From assembly GCA_026168455.1 (NCBI GenBank), contig CM047426.1, positions 56,487,761 through 56,551,760 of the forward strand: a stretch of DNA of 64,000 nucleotides, in the 5' to 3' direction. Positions 19,309 through 28,917 of the stretch are shown here, in pieces. The position numbers were made by a program, and so were the translations under genes. Under the pieces are notes generated by a model. The model worked only from the letters and a program-made list of their open reading frames with translations. It searched no databases and was not told the DNA's origin. This DNA is from Theocolax elegans (taxonomy: Eukaryota; Arthropoda; Insecta; Hymenoptera; Cerocephalidae). Each line of letters starts with the position of its first letter. Position 1 is the first letter of the stretch.

Positions 19309-20838
19309 CTTCACAACATCAAGGATCCGACAGGCAGATTGGCTCGATGGAACACAATCCTGCAAAATTATAAATTTAAATTTGTGCACAGGAAAGGAGC
19401 ATACCATAAGGTACCTGACGCACTTTCAAGAGCATATGAAGATACAGCATTAGCAGCTACAGCCACAATTAATACAAGCGATCCTTGGTACCAAATGAAG
19501 ATCCAAGCAGTAATAAAATCTCCCCAAAAATACCCTGATTTATGTATAAAAGACAACCTTTTATACGCACACCGTCCCAATCCCCTTGTAGACCCATTAG
19601 TCCCCGACCTAGATGCTTGGAAGTTAATACTGCCAGCAGCTGATAGTGAGAAAGCTCTCTATGAAGCGCACTACACCCCGCAAGCCGGTCATTTGGGAAA
19701 TGACAAAACCTATGCAAGGTTAGCCACCTACTACTACTGGCCAGGGATATACTACGATACCTGCAATTATGTGAGAGCTTGTCAAGAGTGTCAAGCTCAC
19801 AAGAGCAATCAGCAGGCTCCAGCAGGAATAATGGAAGGCAGGAACATAGATGGACCTTGGACAGTAGTAGCAGTCGACATAATGGGACCGAAACCTCCAT
19901 CAAAGCAAGGTTTCAGGTACATAATAGTCTTTGAGGATTTATTTACCCGTTATGTCGAAATGAAAGCATTGAGACGAGCCGACGCAAAAAGCGTACTCCA
20001 AGCGTTCGATGAGTTAGTCATTAACCGATGGGGTTGTCCCAAATACCTAATTTCGGACAATGGGACAGAATTTGCAAATCGCCAAGTTGCAGAGAAATTA
20101 CAGCAGTACGGAATTATACAGTCATTAATTCCGCCCTATTTCGCACAAGCTAACCCTGTAGAAAGGGTAAATAGGAACCTAAAACCGATGATAAACAGCT
20201 TCATTGAGGAAGATCATCGGGAGTGGGATCGACATTTAGGAGAGTTTTGCTTCGCTCTCAATACAGTCGTCCACTCTACAACTAAATACAGCCCAGCATT
20301 TTTAAATTTCGGCAGAAACCCTATCCCAACAGCCCTTATACGAAAGCACCTAGAGTCCTCAGACCCCCCTCCAGCACCAAATACAGCAGCATGGATCGAA
20401 AGATTACATAGACTTCCAGCAATATATGATCTTGTTAGAAGACATATAGACACAGCAGTGGCTAGACAAGCTAGACACTACAATAAAGGACGCAGATTAA
20501 TACAATACCATGTTGGCGATCGAGTATGTCGACGCAATAGGGTATTGTCCTCAAAAGATAATCATTTTACAGCAAAAATGGCACCAATAAACATAGGCCC
20601 CGCGAGAGTAGTAGAAGTTGTATCAGCAAATTATTATATTGTTAAAGACGAAGATACTAAGCGAAGGGTCAAAGTCTATGTAAATGATCTTAAGCGTTAT
20701 ATCCCTCCTAGAAACGTTATCCCACCTAAAATGCATTCTCCCCCTTCGCAGCGTCCAATAGCACAAAATATACAGCAAAACCACCCAAGTAGCAATAACC
20801 CACCTAGAAAGCGAGGTAGGCCCCGAAAGATTAATTAA
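19309..20838 (+). CDS. pol: Pol of element A: end of RNase H and integrase
   Basis: Same frame as the preceding segment, after the TGA. It ends RNase H (HRKGAYHKVPDALSR), then gives an integrase with an HHCC zinc-binding domain (about 19669-19795, ending RACQEC) and a DDE core. The catalytic residues are VDIMG (Asp about 19876), SDNGTEF (Asp about 20056) and ANPVERVNR (Glu 20161), spaced D-35-E. The C-terminus has a GPxR segment and ends in RKRGRPRKIN, an AT-hook-like motif that could bind the minor groove of AT-rich DNA. Made on its own it would lack a start, so it depends on read-through or is silent. Confidence 0.9.
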   Translation, partial: LHNIKDPTGRLARWNTILQNYKFKFVHRKGAYHKVPDALSRAYEDTALAATATINTSDPWYQMKIQAVIKSPQKYPDLCIKDNLLYAHRPNPLVDPLVPDLDAWKLILPAADSEKALYEAHYTPQAGHLGNDKTYARLATYYYWPGIYYDTCNYVRACQECQAHKSNQQAPAGIMEGRNIDGPWTVVAVDIMGPKPPSKQGFRYIIVFEDLFTRYVEMKALRRADAKSVLQAFDELVINRWGCPKYLISDNGTEFANRQVAEKLQQYGIIQSLIPPYFAQANPVERVNRNLKPMINSFIEEDHREWDRHLGEFCFALNTVVHSTTKYSPAFLNFGRNPIPTALIRKHLESSDPPPAPNTAAWIERLHRLPAIYDLVRRHIDTAVARQARHYNKGRRLIQYHVGDRVCRRNRVLSSKDNHFTAKMAPINIGPARVVEVVSANYYIVKDEDTKRRVKVYVNDLKRYIPPRNVIPPKMHSPPSQRPIAQNIQQNHPSSNNPPRKRGRPRKIN

Positions 20839-20957
20839 AGCAAGTAAAGAATAAATTTGAAGAGGTAAATTTTGGAAAAAAAAAGAATCAAACCTGATAA
20901 TAGCAACGGGTAAGTTTAAGCAAGATTAGAAAATAAGAATAAGTATTTCCCCGTAGA

Positions 20958-21410
20958 ATGGAAAGAATGGGAAGAGGCGCGTCAGCGACGCAGAGAGCCC
21001 GTGGCCGTGGCCGCTTCACCGTACGGCCCACGGAGCTGAGGAGACCTGGGCAGGACCTGGAGGGGATCCTGGAAAGATTAGACTTAGCTGACGAACCAGC
21101 AAACACCCCTCCAGGAGCAGGCCAACGCACAACCTGCCCAGGCACCAGAGGATGCGTCAGGGGAGGGCGCCATCTTTGCGCCAACCCTGACTTCCGCCCA
21201 GCGGCACCAAGATCGGAGATAGCAGCCCTCACCCCAATAGCCACTACCAGTACAGACGTGACCCCATACAGCCCCCCTACAGCCACCCCCACACCGCCAT
21301 CCCAACCACCTTCCCTTTATATCCCAGCGTTCCTTCCCCAACCAATTATTTCCCGCCCAGTCCTTGACCCGTCCACGGGCATGTATACTTATATACATAT
21401 GTGCCCGTGA
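20958..21410 (+). CDS. element A third ORF, N-terminal part
   Basis: Begins with an ATG 120 bp after pol and encodes a basic N-terminus (RGRGRFTVR) and then a Pro- and Thr-rich stretch. It ends at a TGA at 21408-21410, just inside an 8-bp-stem hairpin (21374-21409). Reading continues in the -1 phase in the next segment, so the two probably form one protein of about 315 residues. It sits where retroviruses have env, but no signal peptide or membrane segment is visible. Confidence 0.5.
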   Translation: MERMGRGASATQRARGRGRFTVRPTELRRPGQDLEGILERLDLADEPANTPPGAGQRTTCPGTRGCVRGGRHLCANPDFRPAAPRSEIAALTPIATTSTDVTPYSPPTATPTPPSQPPSLYIPAFLPQPIISRPVLDPSTGMYTYIHMCP

Positions 21411-21910
21411 ACATGCCCCCTCCCTGCCCCGTGCCCAACCTACCCACACCCAGTACAGCTCCTTTGTCCCTACCTGCTCCCCCATCCACCACCTCCCCAA
21501 AACCCGTTTCCCAGATGTCCCTAGATATCCCTAACCCCACAAATGCCCAAACCCAACCACCCACATCCCCAACCCTATCACCCTTAATGTCCCTACCCGT
21601 ACAGCCTCCCACAACCCGTCCCCCTCCCATTGAACCCCCCTGCAGATCTACGCCGTCTGCTGCAGTAGGGGCAGCAGCAACATCGAGCGGAGTCATCCCC
21701 GCAGACGCACGTATGTCCCGGCCCGACCCGAGCGAATGCCGCCCGGGATGTTGGAATTGCGGGGGGCTGGGACATAGCTGGAGGAACTGCCCCTCCCCAA
21801 ACGCAGTTTTCTGCAGGAACTGCGGGAGGAGGGGAGTTTTCTCCAAAAACTGCCCCCGCTGCGCAGAGGGCTATTGGGAGATGCAGAGGAAAATGGGAGG
21901 GAGGAAATAA
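21368..21910 (+). CDS. element A third ORF, zinc-knuckle C-terminal part
   Basis: Open from 21368, in the -1 phase relative to the preceding frame. A long Pro/Ser/Thr-rich linker leads to two CCHC-type motifs, CWNCGGLGHSWRNC (complete) and CRNCGRRGVFSKNC (His replaced by Val), then a third Cys pair and a basic tail. This arrangement mirrors a nucleocapsid rather than an envelope protein. A second RNA-binding, gag-like protein after pol is unusual. No slippery heptamer was found in the overlap, so the frame break may be a mutation. Confidence 0.6.
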   Translation, partial: PVHGHVYLYTYVPVNMPPPCPVPNLPTPSTAPLSLPAPPSTTSPKPVSQMSLDIPNPTNAQTQPPTSPTLSPLMSLPVQPPTTRPPPIEPPCRSTPSAAVGAAATSSGVIPADARMSRPDPSECRPGCWNCGGLGHSWRNCPSPNAVFCRNCGRRGVFSKNCPRCAEGYWEMQRKMGGRK

Positions 21911-22665
21911 ATCCCCTCCCATACAGCTCCCTATAAAACGTCACCCCACATACACTTCCCAATATTATAAAGAGAAAATTTTCTTTTATATATTATTGAA
22001 TAAATTACATATAACGTAATCCATGTAGTATAATTATTAAGACCCCAATCCAAAATGACAAATTTTCCCAAGCAATAAGGGTGGTGATTATAAAGCAGAG
22101 CAAATAAACAAATAATTTAAATTATATATAATGATTAAATGAATCGGTAAAAGAAAGAGTTTAAAACAAGGAACTCACAAGCAGCAGAAGGTACTAATCC
22201 ACCACACCTTATTAATTTTCTTTTTGTATTTTATATTATTTCATGTTTATTATTTTATTATTTTTCATTAATTCCTAAATTATATATTAAATTATATAAC
22301 AGAATGAGTATGACTGCCATTTATGTAAGTATGAGGTATGAGAGTATCGCGAGTAGGGATAGAGCTCTCAAAATGCGAATATTCTATATTAGTATGTATA
22401 TTTTATGTATTGGGGCCAGTCGTCGTTATATATTAAGTAATTTTAAATTATGGAAAAGCAGCTAAAAAGTTATACACCATACAGCGCGTATACATACACA
22501 GATGTCCAGCCAAGCAGCTAGTCAAGGAGACTATACACTTATACCCCGTACAAATAATAATTAGCAGCATTTGTTATTGTATATATTTTTTTTTAGCTTA
22601 GCATTACTGTTAGCAGTTCATTGAAATTACGACTTCCGCGTAATTTCGGTTTGGTGGGGGGGAGT
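21911..22665 (+). other. element A 3' untranslated region and polypurine tract
   Basis: AT-rich region between the third ORF and the 3' LTR. It ends in a G-rich purine run, GGTGGGGGGGAG at about 22652-22664, next to the LTR start. This is the expected primer for plus-strand synthesis. Confidence 0.7.
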
Positions 22666-24159
22666 TGTGACAATGTGCTTTGCACATGTCAAGAGCGAGC
22701 GACTGAACCCATGACAAACACCTACCTACCCGGATAAGCTAAACGAGTCCCTAGCTATACTACCTACCCATATACTATTTCCTAATTACCTATCCGCACA
22801 TTAACTACGTCCTACCTACCCTCACAGCCTAATAACCCCACCCCAAGCGCAACACACACATGCAGCCGAAGCACTAGGTGATCCTGGCGAGGAAGTCCTG
22901 GGCGAGCATAGAAATCAGGAGGGCTCCTTCGGGTCTAACTCAACAGCATAGATGGATCAAGGGAGGCTGTCGATGAATGAGCCTAGAGGACACTCCTCAG
23001 CTCTACAGTGCAGCAGTCAGGGCGATGAGATGGTACCCAGGCAGGAAGCCGAAGAACCTCCAACGCCAAGCAAGATACAGCTGTAAAAGAGATGTTTATA
23101 AGAACAAAAACACAGCAATAGGGTAAGGAGCAAGGAAGAGGATAAATTGCCACAGCCAAGAAGAGACAAGACAAGGGAAGATATGTACAGCTGTATATAA
23201 TTACTACAGCTGTACAAGGAACAGTATAGGACAAAGAGGTTAGGTTGCTGTACACAAACAACGTGTACAGCAGACCTTGTAAAATACTATACACTTGAAC
23301 ACGCACACTAGCGTGACCCCAACACTGAATGAATTACCTGGAGTAGTTGAAGACCTGGGACCGGTCGTTCTGGTACGTCGTCGTCGTGGAGAGATGATCG
23401 AGGCGGCGTCGGGCAGCAATGCAGCGGCGGGTGAGCTTCGTACCTGAAACTCACGCCGTACCAATTAGTTGAGATAAGCAAGACGGAACGATGTAATAAT
23501 TACCCAGGAGGAAGTCCTACAGCATCGCCGAGAGGTACACTGCACCAGATCAACAAACGCCATACATCTGACTTGTAACGATACAGCCTGAACACTGCGG
23601 CACTCGACACGCTCGCACGACGCGAGATCGAGGTGCCGCGCACGAGTACGTACTGCGCAGGCGCGCGGTACGAACACGGGACTCTCGAGCACGCCGAGAG
23701 TCAGAGCTCTACGGTCCGCCGTCCTGAACGGACTACCTTTACGACTAGCCCGATATCGTGTCCGGTGCCTCGTAGACAAGGCGATAGCGATTGTGTGAGA
23801 AAGAGAGAGAGATAAAGCGAGCAACAGCGTACCAACCCGGTTTTCCAGAGACTTAGTAAGGTTGGTGAGAATTAAATATATCTCTGCTGCCGGTACCGCC
23901 GTGTACCGCGTTAGGTGCGTGCGAGCATCCCGTCCGTTCCATCCTTCCCCTTCCCCTCCCCTACAGCGAACCGGATACGAGCAGTGGAGCACGGCTCCAG
24001 GTAGTTACCGATAACCCGCGTGTTACCGAGACTCGTCGCGAGTTAACGCGGCTGGCGCCCACCCCTCTAATATATATACCGTGTAATAAATACTTATTTT
24101 ATTTATATTAATTGTTGACCATAATTGACCTGCACCCTGATCCCCAGTGCAGTATCACA
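22666..24159 (+). repeat. 3' LTR of element A
   Basis: 1494 bp, same ends as the 5' LTR (TGTGACAATG...TATCACA). It carries 51 bp after about 23606 that are missing from the 5' copy. The remaining differences are about ten scattered substitutions. Confidence 0.9.
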
Positions 24160-24180
24160 TCATTACGTATATATATATAT
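24160..24180. repeat. (TA)n tract between elements A and B
   Basis: Only 21 bp separate the two LTR elements: TCATTACGT, then a TA run. The TA run continues after element B (33037-33071), so element B inserted within the microsatellite, and element A inserted beside it. Confidence 0.75.
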
Positions 24181-25219
24181 TGTAACAGTTTGGTTGCCGC
24201 ACGGATGTTTATTTTAATATCGCGGCAGCTCAGCGGTACGGTTAAAGTTACCGTATTTAAATAAACATATTTTTCCCGCGATGCGGCGACGGTTACCTGT
24301 CCGTTCTACCAAATCTGTTAAATGTTAGTCTGAAACCGAGTTACTGTTTCAGATAACAACCAGGTAAAATTCAAATCTGAAATTGACCGCGAAACAGGGA
24401 TATCGCGTCGAGCACTTGTCAACCAGAAATATACGAGCTTTTAGGATTACGGAGGGAATCGTACGTGGTTAAATTCAATTAATCGAACACCGGATTGAAT
24501 TTTAATAATAATTTGAATTTATTGAAATAAATAAACAAAGATAAATAATAAACAAAATCTGATTGTCGCCGAGGTCTACGCTTTTATTACAAGTCGGTAA
24601 ACGGCCGACTTGTAGAGAGAGGGGAAGAAAATATACGAACTAAAATAATATATCCAGTCAACGAGACTGGTATAAAGCAACACGATTAAGTGCGAATAAA
24701 AACACGATCGCGTGAAGTGGTACCACTTACTTTGTACGCTGCTGTAGTCGTTGGTAAACAACGACCAGCCGATCGGTTGCTTTCTCTCTCTCTCACTCTC
24801 GCTGCGGTGTCGGACGGATTGTCCGCTCGCCCGTGCACCGGGGTTGTGTGGCTGCAGGCAGATGCACGGTGTAGCACCACTCACTGCAAATGCAGGATCG
24901 GCCTGCAGTCGAAACGCACACACAAAACGCACGGTAAATCACAGCACGGCGAAGCTAAACACGGGGCGCGGGGGGATCACACCTGTCGCGTAAGAAGATG
25001 GCTATCACTCTATCCAGTGCGCGCGAATCTCCCCCTTACCTCTCTAATGAGGTACGTGCGCGAATCTTTCGCGCGCGAAGTCGATCCCGCCCGTGTAGCC
25101 ACGACGAACCGAGCCGAGCCGAATCTCGCCGGCTCGAACCGATGCGAACATTATGATACTGTTCGCTCGTGTTGCTCGAATTCGTCAAACGGTGAGGTAA
25201 ACAGTACCTTACCGTTACA
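24181..25219 (-). repeat. 3' LTR of element B
   Basis: 1039 bp, TGTAACAG...CCGTTACA on the plus strand, nearly identical to 32006-33036. It contains a (CT)n run near 24783. As the element reads on the minus strand, this is the downstream LTR. Confidence 0.9.
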
Positions 25220-25666
25220 CCCCCCTTCCAGATTCCACATACCCGTGATGTGGTTTCTGCATCCCTGACGAATTTGGGATGGGAAGTGGCTACACAGGTA
25301 CAACAAAAAAAACCTGGTCCAAAAATCCGGACACTAACTGCAGTTCCGTCGTGGTCTGCCTCTACCTCGTTTGGCTAGCCCGCGGTGGCTAGCGGTCGGA
25401 ATTACCGTCGACCGATCCCGCGATCTGGCGACGACCCTCGCGTTTTTACACGGCCTACCTCTACTTCGTTTAACGGGGGGCACGACATTCGCGTTATCTT
25501 GTTCCTCGCGTGGAACGGCGCTCGCTTGCGTCTCGCTGCGTGAGACGTCTTCGCTCGCAGGAACCGTATCGCGTTCGGGTTCCTCTTCCCTCGTAGGTAG
25601 ATCGGTCTCGATGTCGTCTTCTTGGCCGTACTCATCGCCATGGTCATCCGATAAGTACGGTTTGAG
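25220..25666 (-). other. element B polypurine tract and 3' untranslated region
   Basis: On the minus strand GGAAGGGGGG (25229-25220) lies against the 3' LTR and is the likely polypurine tract. The rest lies between the pol stop and the LTR. A GC-rich open frame on the plus strand here has no recognisable motif. Confidence 0.6.
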
Positions 25667-27245
25667 TTACTGGACATGACATTTCTCCTCATGTCCCTGA
25701 GTATCCTGGATCTTAACAGTATTTGGGCCGTATCTGTGGACGATCAAATAAGGACCGACGTATTTTGGAGCTAACTTGGCCGAGACGCCTTGTGCGCTGG
25801 GTGAGAGGACTCGGTTCTTCTTCCATACCAAGTCCCCGATTTCAAATAGCTGAAGCTTTCTTGTGAAGCTCAGGTAGTCGTGATAGCCGATCACTCCACT
25901 CAAGCAAACGCTGGTATTCCAAACGTTGCTGAGTCAGCTCGTCTTGAACTCGACGAGCAGTGCCGGGTGGCTCAGGCTGCCGGCCGTAATTTAACATGGC
26001 CGGGCTCCATCCTGTCGAACTCTATACCGCCATATTTAAAGCAAACACAAGGTCCGGTAACTTCTTGTCCCAAGTGTTGTGCTTCTCGGTAATGTAAGAC
26101 GCTACCATCGTTTTCAGCGTCCGATTAGCACGTTCGACGGGATTGGCCTGAGCGTGGTACGGAGGAATAGTTGTATGAAATATTCCTCGTTCCACGAGAT
26201 AATCATCTACGAGCTTGTTCTTGAACTCAGTGCCGTTGTCGGATAAAAATACCTCCGGTGTGCCAAAACGCATGACGACTCGTTCGTGTAACTCTTTCAC
26301 GATCGTCTTAGCGTTAGCTTTCCGGATCGGCACTGCTTCAATCCAGCGCGTGAACAAATCTTGGAAGATCAAAATATATTCAAATCCGTGTGTGGAGCGG
26401 GGAAGTGGTCCAGTAACATCTCCTGCTACCACTTGCCATGGCTTTTCAACCACTCGCCTACCCATCAAACCCATGGGAGGGCGTTGCTCCACCTTACATT
26501 GCTGGCACACCTGACATTTGCGTACATACTCGCCAACTTCGGCATAGTAACGTGGCCAATAATATAACTTTGCCACGCGAGCAAATGTCTTTTCTCTACC
26601 TAGATGGCCAGCTGCCGGATCATCATGACATTCTCGGAGGATGGTCTGCCTGTGCTCTTCGGGTACGACCAACTTCCAAGCGTCTTGATCTTCCATGGCG
26701 TCATCCAATTCAGTATCCACCCGATACGAATACAAGTTTCCACCTTGGATCTTCCAATCAGGAAATTCTCTCGGCCGCTCACTTACGTCTTTGGTCCACG
26801 AAAGGTACCAGGGGTCCTTAGTAGTCTGGATCCAAGAAACGGAGGATAAGGCCGGCTCGTCTTCCTCATACATACGAGAAAGTGCATCAGGAATGTAGTT
26901 TAGAGCTCCTTTCCTGTGCTCAATAGTGAAGTTATGAGGCTGGAGTTCTAACGCCCATCTGGCGAGCCGGCTCGTTGGATTGCGAATATTGCATAACCAA
27001 CGAAGACTACTATGGTCAGTGACAACTTTCAACTGGTAACCTTCGATGTATGGTCTAAACTTCTTAATCGCCAATACTACGGCCAAGCATTCCCGTTCTG
27101 TGACGCTGTAATTGCGTTCGGCGGGCGAGAGGATTCTACTGGCGAACTCCAGGACTCTCTCTTCTCCACCGACAATCTGTATGCAACACTGCACCGATAC
27201 CAGTGTCACTAGCGTCAGTCTGGACCAAATACTCACCATTCTCAT
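25667..27245 (-). pseudogene. pol: Pol of element B: RNase H and integrase, frameshifted
   Basis: 27245-26022 carries the rest of RNase H (SPAERNYSVTEREC, HRKGALNYIPDALSR), the integrase zinc domain (GHLGREKTFARVAKLYYWP, KCQVCQQCK) and the DDE core with LSDNGTEF and ANPVERANR. It stops at 26022-26024. The integrase C-terminus lies in another frame at 25903-25667 with FEIGDLVWKKNRVLSP and KYVGPYLIVHRYGPNTVKI, a GPY/F-type module. The junction with the upstream RT part is a frameshift near 27200 within RNase H. Confidence 0.85.
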
Positions 27246-28917
27246 CGGGAGTTTGCAGAACGGGTGCTGTCATCAACAAAGCTTTAAGCTGCTGGAAAGC
27301 GCTCTCTTGTTCTTCCAGCCAAAGATACTTCTGGTCTTTCTTGGTCAGACGCGTTAGCGGCTCAGCTATGGTAGCATAGTCGTGCATGAAGCGTCTGCAC
27401 CAAGATGCCATACCGAGAAACCGTCTCAGCTGCTTCAAATTCTTGGGAGCCGGATATTCTTTAATCGGCTCCGTTTTAGCTGGGTCAGGCCGTATCCCGT
27501 CTCGGTTAACTCGCACACCCAAATATCTCACTTCGGGCTGGCAGAAGACACATTTCTCCCGATTAACAGATAAACCGGCTTCTGCCAAGCGAGTTAACAC
27601 CTCGATCAACAGTTGCTTATGCTCTTCAAACGTCTCCGTGACAATAATGATATCGTCGAGATATGCATAAGCAACCGGTTCGAGTTCGGGTCCAATCACC
27701 TGATCGATCATGCGCTGGAATGTCGCGCCAGCATTTGCCAATCCATACGGCATACGAGTAAACTGGAACAAACCTATTCCAGGTACTGTAAAAGCCGTTA
27801 TTGGGCGCGACTCCATCTGTAGAGGTATCTGGTGGTACGCACAGTTCATGTCGATCGTGGAGATGTATCGGACTTTCTTGAGTTTGCGTAGGATATCCTG
27901 CATATATGGCAAATGATATGCATCAGGTTTCGTCAAAGCGTTGACTTTCCTAAAATCGATGCATAAACGCCTAGCATTCTCACCCTTCTTCGCCATCACC
28001 ACGGGGCTGGACCAACCGCTTTTCGAGGGTTCAATAACGCCAGTCTCGAGCATCTCGCGAACTTGACGTTGCATTTCCTCTCGAATTTTATCAGAGACGG
28101 GGTAGTACCTCTGTTTGATCGGCCTGGCTGATCCGACGTCGATTATATGTTCGACATCGTAAGAACGGCCGATCTTTGGCAAGGTTGTGGACAACACTCG
28201 GTCTAGAAGTTCGCGCAATTGTGTGCGCTCTACTTCTGTTACGTTAGCGACACCTGCTGACGATAATGAAGCATTGCCACTTTCCATACTTGCCACTTCC
28301 AGCTGTAGGACTTGATCCGTTCCCTTTAGGAATAAACCGTCGGAATCTGGGTCTAGGACGGCTCGGAATGCTCGGATAAAATTTACTCCGATGTAGCATT
28401 CAGCATCCAGGTTCGGCATGATCGCAACTCGTATTTCTCGAGTCTCTATACCGATAGTAAATGGTAGCATCACGTGACCACACAACGGATGAGTACTACC
28501 GTCAGCGAGCTTGGCATTGCCAGCTCGCAACTCGAGAAGTGACCTGCCTAGAGCGGTTGCTAACTGCAAACCGCTCGGACCCATTACGGTTGTCGATGCA
28601 CCTGGATCGAACAACGCACGGATCCGGAATCCATCTATGTCAACCTGACACCACCAGCGCGTCTCGTCCTCAGGACGATAACTTCTTCGGCTAGTGCTCG
28701 ATGTCACTAATTTTAGGACATCGCAGGTCTCCGGATCCATTGCGACTTCCTGGGATCTGTCTGGAATCAGTCCTTTTCTTTTCTGCTTAACTGCAGCTGG
28801 ACTATCTCGGTAATCGGGAGTCAGACCTTTGTCCTCCTTGGGGACTCCCTGTACTTTGGGGTATGCGGTTGTCCCCTCTAACCACTTCCCCGCGCGTTTT
28901 TTGCGCAGTCCGGGCAC
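27136..28917 (-). CDS. pol: Pol of element B: protease and reverse transcriptase
   Basis: Open in the -1 phase relative to gag. The protease motif is ALFDPGASTTVMG, with Asp-Pro-Gly in place of Asp-Thr/Ser-Gly. Reverse transcriptase follows with LCIDFRKVNALTKPDAY, TIDMNCAYHQIPL, PYGLANAGATFQR and AYLDDIIIV (YLDD at 27663-27652). It then enters RNase H (YLVQTDASDTGIGAVL), where a frameshift ends the frame. Apart from that break the reverse transcriptase looks complete. Confidence 0.9.
   Translation of the reverse strand: MPGLRKKRAGKWLEGTTAYPKVQGVPKEDKGLTPDYRDSPAAVKQKRKGLIPDRSQEVAMDPETCDVLKLVTSSTSRRSYRPEDETRWWCQVDIDGFRIRALFDPGASTTVMGPSGLQLATALGRSLLELRAGNAKLADGSTHPLCGHVMLPFTIGIETREIRVAIMPNLDAECYIGVNFIRAFRAVLDPDSDGLFLKGTDQVLQLEVASMESGNASLSSAGVANVTEVERTQLRELLDRVLSTTLPKIGRSYDVEHIIDVGSARPIKQRYYPVSDKIREEMQRQVREMLETGVIEPSKSGWSSPVVMAKKGENARRLCIDFRKVNALTKPDAYHLPYMQDILRKLKKVRYISTIDMNCAYHQIPLQMESRPITAFTVPGIGLFQFTRMPYGLANAGATFQRMIDQVIGPELEPVAYAYLDDIIIVTETFEEHKQLLIEVLTRLAEAGLSVNREKCVFCQPEVRYLGVRVNRDGIRPDPAKTEPIKEYPAPKNLKQLRRFLGMASWCRRFMHDYATIAEPLTRLTKKDQKYLWLEEQESAFQQLKALLMTAPVLQTPDENGEYLVQTDASDTGIGAVLHTDCRWRRESPGVRQ
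28858..28902 (-). promoter_or_regulatory. -1 ribosomal frameshift signal, gag to pol (element B)
   Basis: Minus-strand heptamer A AAA AAC at 28902-28896, in the gag frame as X XXY YYZ; this is the same heptamer used by several retroviruses. Four bases later GGGG (28891-28888) can pair with CCCC (28861-28858), and inside it GTGGTT with AACCGC, giving a two-part stem. Pol is in the -1 phase and overlaps the end of gag (stop at about 28878). The downstream structure is less regular than in element A. Confidence 0.75.

Larger units (their letters stand above)
12260..24159 (+). mobile_element. Gypsy-type LTR retrotransposon, element A (11.9 kb)
   Basis: Complete element with both LTRs, primer-binding site, gag, pol in the order protease, reverse transcriptase, RNase H, integrase (Ty3/Gypsy order), an extra ORF and a polypurine tract. 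The LTRs differ by about ten substitutions and one 51-bp indel, so the insertion is young. Coding is intact except for one in-frame TGA in pol and a frame break in the third ORF. ACGT directly precedes the element and recurs 5 nt after it (24165-24168), so a clean TSD is not certain. Confidence 0.9.

Noticed and set aside
21036..21070. CTGAGGA followed by GACC...GGACC as a hammerhead core
   Set aside because: A stem II is possible, but no GAAAC follows; it lies in the third ORF of element A.
21084..21962. Antisense Gly/Arg/Trp-rich frames under the third ORF
   Set aside because: Mirror of a Pro-rich coding strand; no motif.
24690..25268. 192-codon plus-strand frame in the element B LTR, partly repeated at 32517-32915
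   Set aside because: Lies entirely in LTR sequence and is not maintained between the two LTRs.
25371..25692. Plus- and minus-strand frames after element B pol
   Set aside because: GC-rich 3' UTR with biased composition; no env-like signal peptide or membrane segment.
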